Shown here: positions 1-4,372 of the stretch, piece after piece
How the letters are laid out: the number at the start of each line of letters is the position of its first letter
How positions within the stretch are numbered: position 1 is the stretch's first letter
Origin: a bacterium
GTDB lineage: Bacteria; UBP15; UBA6099; JAJRTR01
Direction: 5' to 3'
Length of the DNA stretch: 5,557 bases
Assembly (NCBI GenBank): GCA_024278215.1
Contig: JAJRTR010000136.1
Coordinates: forward strand, 1-5,557
Made by a program: the position numbers and the translations under genes
The notes under the pieces: model-generated
The model's database searches: none
The model's input: the letters and a program-made list of their open reading frames with translations, nothing else
What the model was told of the DNA's origin: nothing

Positions 1-110
1 GTTAAGTTAACGCCTATGGGTGCCTGTACCTGCTTTTCGCGTGTTGGGACTTTTTGCGCCGGAATCAACTTTTGTTTTTTGGGACCTGCCGTGTGGAAGC
101 GGGCACCTTG
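1..110 (-). repeat. dispersed repeat, copy 1 (core 66-110)
   Basis: The 45 bases at 66-110 recur at 2206-2250 in the same orientation with only two mismatches (positions 84 and 86 of this copy). Read on the minus strand the shared block encodes KVPASTRQVPKNKS-like residues, but it is probably a repeat rather than a protein domain. In this copy it is joined directly to the RAYT fragment, whose frame terminates inside it. Sequence to the left (1-65) has no counterpart at the second copy; it may be an extension of the same repeat family, which one window cannot show. Confidence 0.7.
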
Positions 111-250
111 AAGCGGTGCTTCTCGCTTTCCTTCCTCAGCAACTCCAGGTACTCCCGCCTGACGTTGTCCACGAAAAACACGTTCTTCCGATTGTTTCCC
201 CGCCGGGTCCTGGGCCACAAGATAAAAAAACCCAGGCGCTGCCACTCTCG
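65..250 (-). pseudogene. truncated REP-associated tyrosine transposase (RAYT, Y1_Tnp/IS200-like), N-terminal fragment
   Basis: A minus-strand frame of 61 codons lies between a TAG (251-253) and a TGA (65-67). It contains RGNNRKNVFFVDN followed by VRREYLELLRKESEKHRFKV. This matches the typical early part of RAYT/Y1 transposases, where an RGNNR-x-IF block is followed by a helix of the type YxxFLxLLxxxxxxxxFxV. In intact members the next residues are the AWxLMPNHxHL segment carrying the HUH metal-binding histidines. Here the frame instead runs straight into the 45-bp dispersed repeat, so the HUH motif and catalytic tyrosine are absent. No start codon or recognisable N-terminal YHVTxR block is present; an ATG slightly upstream meets TAG after three codons. 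It is therefore a dead remnant. The family call rests on motif recognition only. Confidence 0.7.
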
Positions 251-310
251 CTATTCTCACCATTGCGCTATGATGCCATACTCACTTTTATCACGTCAAA
301 CACATCAAAA

Positions 311-327
311 AAACGGTGGCTGTCCCC
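311..327 (+). repeat. REP-like element end, copy 1
   Basis: The 17 bases AAACGGTGGCTGTCCCC are, on the opposite strand, the same sequence as 2135-2150 with one mismatch. The ACGGTGaCTGTCCC type of sequence is familiar as the terminal REP-like repeat accompanying RAYT transposases. Here it lies 5' of the RAYT fragment and points toward its upstream side, as expected for the 5' border of a REP-RAYT-REP unit. The tandem decamer array starts directly against its outer end. Confidence 0.55.
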
Positions 328-394
328 ATTATTCACCATTATTCACCATTATTCACCATTATTCACCATTATTCCCATTATTCCCCATTATTCC
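326..394. repeat. tandem decamer array, unit CCATTATTCA, about seven copies
   Basis: Four perfect copies of the 10-base unit occupy 326-365. Three degenerate copies follow (366-375, a 9-base unit at 376-384, and 385-394) in which the last base becomes C. The first unit overlaps the CCCC end of the REP-like element, so the array probably arose by replication slippage in the flank of that element. A 10-bp period is not a multiple of three, so the reading frame rotates along the array, which argues against coding. There are no spacers, so it is not a CRISPR array. Confidence 0.9.
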
Positions 395-538
395 GCAGTG
401 TTTGTTTTTTGTTTCCGTGTTTATCAGTGGAAATATGTTCGGTGCGGTTCGCAGTTCGCGCCCTACAGCGGAAAGTCATGCCGACAACGCGGATGAAGAC
501 ATCACGCGACGCGTTCTGTCATTGCCCGGGAGCGGCGG
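395..538. other. gene-free stretch downstream of the 237-aa gene
   Basis: With 1-394 this makes 538 bases without an intact gene. No open frame in it looks like a real protein; the frames crossing it are translations of repeats. The only visible structure is the imperfect hairpin at 488-508 and a short palindrome ACGCGACGCGT at 504-514. A transcript of the minus-strand gene pair would be expected to end here, but no hairpin plus T-tract terminator is evident. Confidence 0.5.
488..508 (-). terminator. imperfect hairpin, possible weak terminator or mRNA 3' stem
   Basis: CGCGGATG (488-495) and CATC-a-CGCG (500-508) pair as eight base pairs with one bulged A around the loop AAGA. It lies about 30 bases beyond the stop codon of the 237-aa gene in the direction of its transcription. 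No T-tract follows on the minus strand, so an intrinsic terminator is not demonstrated; it may only protect the mRNA end or be incidental. Confidence 0.25.
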
Positions 539-1252
539 TCACTTTTTCCTGCGCTCTTTCTCCATCCCGTCCGGTTCCTTTTCCCAATCGCCGGCGTCTA
601 TCTCATTTTCGTCGACGACCCTGCCGTAGACAATCATATCGAGTTGCTTTTCGACATCCTTGCAGTTTTCTCTGCCATCCTCATGAAACGGGTCGGCTAT
701 CACCTGAAGATACTTTTCATAATAATCCGGTTCCTTTCCGTACACATCCATATCAGGATAAATAAAGACCAGTCCCCCTATAAATAATGGACTGTATATA
801 AAAAGCAGTTGTTTGTCATTATAAAGTCTTCTGATTTCGTCCACATAATGTGCAGCCTCATCACATCTTTTTTCATCGTCCAGCCTGGAAATAAGCTCCG
901 AGTACAGCTCAATCAGTAATGTAGATTCCGTATCGAAATTCCGCCCGAAACTCATTTTGTACCCATCAAGTTTTGTATAACCCTCGATTCTCTTTTTTAC
1001 ATCATCCACCTCATTTTCATCCCTTTCGCTCTCCTTCCACTGAACCCGTTTCTCATCGTATAGCGAAGGCACAACATATTTGTAGATCATTATTATTTGC
1101 GGATCGTCAAGCGGTAAATAATAGCCCCGGCCATCATATTCCGGCCACCTGAACAGTGAATATCCGGTGATCAGAATACCGATTGCAGCAGCAATCATCG
1201 CAAATATAATAAATCCGGCAATCAGCCTTTTATTTCTTATCTTTACCTTCAT
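539..1252 (-). CDS. hypothetical membrane-anchored protein, 237 aa
   Basis: I do not recognise the family. The basic N-terminus (MKVKIRNKR) is followed by a hydrophobic helix at about residues 10-34, which should anchor the protein with its N-terminus in the cytoplasm and the rest outside the membrane. The middle (about 65-145) is charged and predicted helical (EKRVQWKESERDENEVDD; DEKRCDEAAHYVDEIRRLY). A second hydrophobic patch at 149-165 (LLFIYSPLFIGGLVFIY) may be a buried strand or a second membrane segment. The C-terminus (about 212-237) is acidic then lysine/arginine-rich, ending EKERRKK. The ATG is supported by GAGGAG five bases upstream. It lies 64 bases behind the 229-aa gene on the same strand, so one transcript is likely. 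Its DNA is much more AT-rich than the genes to the right: 781-840 has 16 G+C of 60. Confidence 0.75.
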   Translation of the reverse strand: MKVKIRNKRLIAGFIIFAMIAAAIGILITGYSLFRWPEYDGRGYYLPLDDPQIIMIYKYVVPSLYDEKRVQWKESERDENEVDDVKKRIEGYTKLDGYKMSFGRNFDTESTLLIELYSELISRLDDEKRCDEAAHYVDEIRRLYNDKQLLFIYSPLFIGGLVFIYPDMDVYGKEPDYYEKYLQVIADPFHEDGRENCKDVEKQLDMIVYGRVVDENEIDAGDWEKEPDGMEKERRKK

Positions 1253-1257
1253 GTATG

Positions 1258-1278
1258 CTCCTCATGAATCGACATGAG
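1258..1278 (-). promoter_or_regulatory. Shine-Dalgarno of the 237-aa gene abutting a small inverted repeat
   Basis: On the minus strand GAGGAG (1263-1258) lies five bases before the ATG. The inverted repeat CTCATG (1261-1266) / CATGAG (1273-1278) with a six-base loop overlaps the first three bases of this ribosome binding site. If formed in the mRNA, the stem could lower ribosome access. Six base pairs is weak, so a regulatory role is only a possibility. Confidence 0.35.
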
Positions 1279-1316
1279 TCCCTGAGGCGAAAGCCCCGAG
1301 CCACTACAAGCAGCTC

Positions 1317-2006
1317 TTATAAAACCATTCTCGCTATTTTACTGCTTCTGATAAATCCATCGTACTTGTCCTTTAATATTTCAAAGCCATAATACTTATA
1401 ATTATCTTTTCTGTTTAACATCTCTCTCAACACACTTCCAGCAATCTTTTTCTTCAAAAGGGGGTGCTCGACTTTATCATCGAACTTTTGCAACGCATCA
1501 AGCATCATCGCAGCCGCCCTCGCATCCGCACCCTTCTCATTTTTATGCAGATTGTACATTCTGTCAATTTCCCTTATGCGCTCGTCGAGTTTTCGGAATC
1601 GTTCAGCGTCTCTCTTAAGCATCAACGCCCTGCTTATGACGCCAGCTCCGGCTTTCTCGCCGTCGCCCATGCCCCGTCCGATGAACGCCATAGGCTGGAA
1701 GTAGTCGCTTCCGCCTTTATAAGCAGCCGATACGGCACGGGCGTAGTCGGACGCATTGTCGAAGTCGAGCCCCATCTCACGGCAATACCCCCTTACCCGG
1801 TTTTCCCGTTCTTCATCTTCGATCTCTTCGGCAAGGCACTTAAAGCGTTCCCACTCTTCACATTCAGGCATGCTGTTCATGTGTGAGAATACGTAGTCGG
1901 TTTTCTCGCTATTGCCGAAAAGTCGATCTTCGATTATGTCTAAACGTTTGTCGATTCCGGCCAGTCTTCCGCCGAACTCTATTTTTGCGCTGTGTTCCGG
2001 ATCCAT
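1317..2006 (-). CDS. hypothetical charged helix-rich protein with a GLDxDxASxYARA motif, 229 aa
   Basis: I do not recognise the family as a whole. The protein has no signal peptide or membrane helix and is rich in charged helical segments: about 15-30 (LAGIDKRLDIIEDRLF), 50-72, 125-153 (ALMLKRDAERFRKLDERIREIDRMY) and 162-200. Residues 70-94 (RVRGYCREMGLDFDNASDYARAVSA) match the last part of the phage-type protease encoded at 2271-4157 in 13 of 25 positions, including Cys75, GLD, the second Asp, AS and YARA. In the protease that motif is C-terminal; here it is internal, followed by a glycine-rich turn (FIGRGMGDGEKAGAG). The ATG has GAGAGG ten bases upstream. It precedes the 237-aa gene by 64 bases on the same strand. 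The motif suggests a partner or paralogue of the phage-derived protein, but the function is unknown. Confidence 0.75.
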   Translation of the reverse strand: MDPEHSAKIEFGGRLAGIDKRLDIIEDRLFGNSEKTDYVFSHMNSMPECEEWERFKCLAEEIEDEERENRVRGYCREMGLDFDNASDYARAVSAAYKGGSDYFQPMAFIGRGMGDGEKAGAGVISRALMLKRDAERFRKLDERIREIDRMYNLHKNEKGADARAAAMMLDALQKFDDKVEHPLLKKKIAGSVLREMLNRKDNYKYYGFEILKDKYDGFIRSSKIARMVL

Positions 2007-2031
2007 ATTACATCATCCTCTCATAATTTGA

Positions 2032-2062
2032 AATATGCTTTCGCCATATTGCGCTATAGCAA
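2032..2062 (-). promoter_or_regulatory. weak candidate promoter for the 229-aa/237-aa gene pair
   Basis: On the minus strand TTGCTA (2062-2057) resembles a -35 box in four of six positions, and GCATAT/CATATT around 2038-2032 could serve as a -10 box with a spacer of 18-19 bases. This sits 26 bases or more before the 229-aa start and inside the AT-rich stretch. The match is poor and short boxes occur by chance, so this is only a place to look. Confidence 0.2.
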
Positions 2063-2134
2063 CTAAACCGGGTTTTGGGGTCAGACATAGAATAATGAAC
2101 AGATTTGCCCATTCAAAAAATGGGGACAAAAATA

Positions 2135-2150
2135 GGGACAGTCACCGTTT
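2135..2150 (-). repeat. REP-like element end, copy 2
   Basis: GGGACAGTCACCGTTT on the plus strand is the inverted copy of 311-327 with one mismatch. On the minus strand it reads AAACGGTGACTGTCCC and lies 3' of the dispersed repeat copy, as expected for the 3' border of a REP-RAYT-REP unit. Nearby TGGGGAC at 2121-2127 partly repeats its GGGAC end. Together with copy 1 it brackets the two AT-rich genes with inverted repeats about 1.8 kb apart. Confidence 0.55.
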
Positions 2151-2205
2151 TATCCTCCCGCTTTCTTGTCTTTTTCTGCCCCTTTCCTGGATTTGGATTT
2201 CTTGG

Positions 2206-2250
2206 CAACTTTTGTTTTTTGGGGCTTGCCGTGTGGAAGCGGGCACCTTG
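2206..2250 (-). repeat. dispersed repeat, copy 2
   Basis: This is the 45-base counterpart of 66-110 with two mismatches. On the minus strand it is followed by about 55 bases that are lysine/arginine-rich when translated and then by the REP-like end at 2150-2135. That order (repeat, basic tail, REP) would fit the 3' end of a degenerate RAYT unit, complementary to the 5' end kept at 65-327. No catalytic RAYT segment is left here. Confidence 0.7.
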
Positions 2251-2267
2251 TTTACGGAAACACAAGG
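2246..2267 (-). terminator. short inverted repeat just after the protease stop codon
   Basis: CCTTGTTT (2246-2253) can pair with AAACACAAGG (2258-2267), with a two-base bulge and an ACGG loop. It begins four bases beyond the protease stop codon on its coding strand. There is no T-tract after it, so it is a weak candidate for a transcript end. Confidence 0.25.
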
Positions 2268-2270
2268 GAA

Positions 2271-4157
2271 TCAACAGCGTCCATTAAGCGGCAGGGGAAT
2301 AACGTATTCGCCGACGGTGGAGGCGGCACGTGCGTAGGCGGAGGCGTCGTCGGGGTCGAGGCCGCGCGTGGCGCACCAGGCGGCGATGCGTTTGTCAAGG
2401 TCTGTGCTGTCGCCGGGGTCGCCGTGGCCGTTCGCGCCGCCCTGCCCTGTTTTCTGTGCGCCGTATTCACTCATCGCGGGGTGTGCACCGAGCGAGTCGA
2501 TGAAGGCCATGAAGTCGACTGTGGAGACGGTGCGCGAAACGGCGTTGTCGCCGGAGCTGTCGCCGCCGGGCGCGGCGTATTCGCTTGCGGCGGGCGCGTC
2601 GCCGTCGAGCAGCGCGAGCATGTCGAGTATGACGCTGTGGTATGCGGGCGGGATAAACCGGCCACGTGTTTCAATGAATCGCCGCCTCTGTTTCTCCCTC
2701 AGCTTGCTTTCGCGGGTGCGGTATTCTTCGAGTTCGGCGACAGTTGCGTCGAGTCGTTGGGCAGTTTCTTTCAACTGTTGTCTGAATTCTTCTTCTGCGT
2801 TTTCGACTTCCGTTTCTGCTTTTGTTTCTGCTTCGTTGTCGATTTTTAACTTTTCATCCTGTTCCTTTTCCGTGTCGTTTTCGCTATCGTCATCAGATTC
2901 GGATTTTGGATCGGCCGGTTCTGAAACCTTGCCTTCCGCTGCATTATTCACCGCGAGCGCACCTGATTCTTCATCGACAGCGTTCTTTTCTTCCAGCTTG
3001 TTTTTCTTTGCTTCGATCTTTTCATCTTTCTTTTCACCTTTTTCCGCAGGCGCCGAGCCATAAGCATATTCGGCGACGCCGGATATGCTCACGCCCGTGT
3101 CGTCCGCGTCGTAGAGATAGGCGACTGTTTCGGGCGAGAGTTCATAGAGAGCGCTGATGTCGGCGAGCGAGCCGATGGCGGGCAGTCGGGCGCCGAGCAG
3201 GGCGAGGCCCGCGGCGACATGTTTGTAGACTCTGCCGTCTGCGGCGTCCCTGAAGTCGTGCAGCACTTCGAGGCTCCGTTTCTTGTATGCGTTGCTTTTT
3301 ATCAACTCGAATATTTTTTTCGGCACATCCTTGAGGTCTGCGAGCAGACTGCCGCCCCTGACGCGCAGGTTCGCCAGCCAGCCCGCGGCGGGGAGTCCGT
3401 CGCTTTTCAGCAACGGCTGTTCCTTCTCGTGGCCGAGTTTCACAGGCGCCTCGAAGCGGCCCTTGAGGTTGTTGTAAGCGTCGGCCATCTCGCGCAGGTC
3501 GTTTTCCGTGTAGTTTATCGTCCTGCCGGTGCTGTCGGTCCATTCGCCGGTCCTGAATATCTCGACGTTTTCGATGTCGAAAGTTTCGTGCGCGGCTGCC
3601 GGTGTTGTGCTCGTGGTGGCGTCCGGTATTGTTTCCCGCGCTGCTTCATGTGCGGCGGCGTCTGCGACACTATGCGAGCTTTCCGCCGTGTCGATCCGGT
3701 CTTTCTCTGCAAATATATAGGATACGCCCAGGCCCTCGCCGGGTTCTTCACGCGTTGCGGCTTTGTCGTCATATTCCGTCAGGACATAATAGAACCCATC
3801 GGCGTGTTCCTCGACCGTGTGGTCTTCATCCAGCGGCAGGTCCGTTTCCGTTTCGATCCATTCTTCCGCTTCGCCCGCGTTTCTGAAATGCTTTTTCGCG
3901 AATTTTATTGCAACACGCGAGTATCCGGGGCCGGAGTCGTTCTTTACGTCTTCACCGGATTCGCTCCAGAGACCGTCGGCGAGTTCGTGAGTGCGGCGGA
4001 ACCGCGCCACCGCGACGCCCCACGGATTCCTGACAGTATCATCGTGCGCAAAACTTTCCGCCCATTGCGCTATCATCTTGGCCTGATCGAGCGTAAGCGG
4101 CGCGCCGCCTATTTTCCTGAGTCTTTCCGGTACTTCATCAATTGATTGCCACGACAT
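2271..4157 (-). CDS. Mu gpI-like phage capsid maturation protease/scaffold fusion protein, 628 aa
   Basis: Numbering is from the ATG at 4157. Residues 1-64 (SIDEVPERLRKIGGAPLTLDQA..., then NPWGVAVARFRRTHE) are a ChaB-like module common at the front of phage head proteins. Residues 81-101 (VAIKFAKKHFRNAGEAEEWIE) resemble the small XkdF-type module that often follows it; this is a weaker call. Residues 197-336 carry the Mu-like protease signature: VEIFRTGEWTDSTGR, a tyrosine-rich DAYNN helix, EAPVKLGHEKE (His243), KKRSLEV (Ser295) and ALLGARLPAIGSLADI. His243 and Ser295 fit the expected catalytic pair. A Lys/Glu/Asp-rich low-complexity linker (370-450) and a coiled coil (452-494) follow, as in protease-scaffold fusions. 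The C-terminus holds C-x3-GLDPDDASAYARA (595-611). Family members cleave scaffold and capsid subunits during procapsid maturation. No other phage head gene is in the window. An upstream in-frame ATG at 4235 lacks a ribosome binding site. Confidence 0.85.
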   Translation of the reverse strand: MSWQSIDEVPERLRKIGGAPLTLDQAKMIAQWAESFAHDDTVRNPWGVAVARFRRTHELADGLWSESGEDVKNDSGPGYSRVAIKFAKKHFRNAGEAEEWIETETDLPLDEDHTVEEHADGFYYVLTEYDDKAATREEPGEGLGVSYIFAEKDRIDTAESSHSVADAAAHEAARETIPDATTSTTPAAAHETFDIENVEIFRTGEWTDSTGRTINYTENDLREMADAYNNLKGRFEAPVKLGHEKEQPLLKSDGLPAAGWLANLRVRGGSLLADLKDVPKKIFELIKSNAYKKRSLEVLHDFRDAADGRVYKHVAAGLALLGARLPAIGSLADISALYELSPETVAYLYDADDTGVSISGVAEYAYGSAPAEKGEKKDEKIEAKKNKLEEKNAVDEESGALAVNNAAEGKVSEPADPKSESDDDSENDTEKEQDEKLKIDNEAETKAETEVENAEEEFRQQLKETAQRLDATVAELEEYRTRESKLREKQRRRFIETRGRFIPPAYHSVILDMLALLDGDAPAASEYAAPGGDSSGDNAVSRTVSTVDFMAFIDSLGAHPAMSEYGAQKTGQGGANGHGDPGDSTDLDKRIAAWCATRGLDPDDASAYARAASTVGEYVIPLPLNGRC

Positions 4158-4163
4158 AACAAA

Positions 4164-4170
4164 CACCTCC
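4164..4170 (-). promoter_or_regulatory. strong Shine-Dalgarno deciding the protease start
   Basis: On the minus strand GGAGGTG (4170-4164) puts a near-perfect GGAGGT seven bases before ATG at 4157-4155. The in-frame ATG at 4235 has no such site, and the 26 residues it would add do not resemble the phage N-terminal module, which begins at MSWQSIDEVPE. The start at 4157 is therefore preferred. Confidence 0.85.
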
Positions 4171-4181
4171 ATAGGTTTCGC

Positions 4182-4207
4182 CGCTCCCGTTACAAACTGC
4201 GGGAGCG
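4182..4207 (-). promoter_or_regulatory. perfect 8-bp hairpin in the leader of the protease gene
   Basis: CGCTCCCG (4182-4189) and CGGGAGCG (4200-4207) are perfect inverted complements around a ten-base loop (TTACAAACTG). The stem is GC-rich and ends 12 bases before the strong ribosome binding site on the minus strand. It could be a leader-RNA structure or an operator. It has no T-tract on the minus strand; on the plus strand only TTT follows, so it is not a convincing terminator. Confidence 0.4.
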
Positions 4208-4358
4208 TTTCGGCGAGCAGCCTGCGTTCATTCATATTTCGCGAACCGCTCTCACCCTATGAAGGACGTTTCCGGGCCGGTTTCGGTCATGACTACCCAA
4301 AAAAGATGGTTTATAAGGCGCAAGGGCGAAAGCGAATTTTCGTTCGACCGACATTTGT

Positions 4359-4366
4359 GATAATAT
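4359..4366 (+). promoter_or_regulatory. candidate -10 element of the glycosyltransferase gene
   Basis: GATAATAT contains GATAAT, one mismatch from the TATAAT consensus. It ends seven bases before the GTG at 4373, so transcription from it would start at or next to the start codon, giving a leaderless mRNA. No good -35 box is seen (TTTTCG at 4337-4342 is poor). No Shine-Dalgarno sequence precedes the GTG, which agrees with leaderless initiation but does not prove it. Confidence 0.3.
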
Positions 4367-4372
4367 TCACCC

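Noticed and set aside
326-394. Regular repeats suggestive of a CRISPR array
   Set aside because: The unit is 10 bp and head-to-tail with no spacers; it is a simple tandem repeat.
20-765. Overlapping plus-strand open frames with HHYSPLFTI-like repeats
   Set aside because: They are translations of the decamer array and dispersed repeat; no ribosome binding site, no family resemblance, and they run antisense into the 237-aa gene.
1464-1886. A plus-strand frame opposite the 229-aa gene
   Set aside because: Antisense to a frame with a good ribosome binding site and a motif shared with the protease; no independent support.
2142-2273. Selenocysteine insertion at the protease TGA
   Set aside because: No convincing SECIS-like stem follows and the extension is repeat sequence, so ordinary termination is simpler.
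2166-3063. Long plus-strand open frames opposite the protease gene
   Set aside because: Shadow frames from GC-rich codon bias; the minus strand has clear phage protease motifs and a strong ribosome binding site.
261-4072. The 10-mer ATTGCGCTAT occurring three times (261, 2048, 4063)
   Set aside because: Repeated 10-mers are expected by chance in 5.5 kb, one copy is in coding sequence, and the flanks do not match.
3219-4145. A 308-codon plus-strand frame opposite the protease N-terminal half
   Set aside because: Antisense to the conserved protease domain, Cys/Val/Phe-rich with no recognisable motif; a shadow frame.
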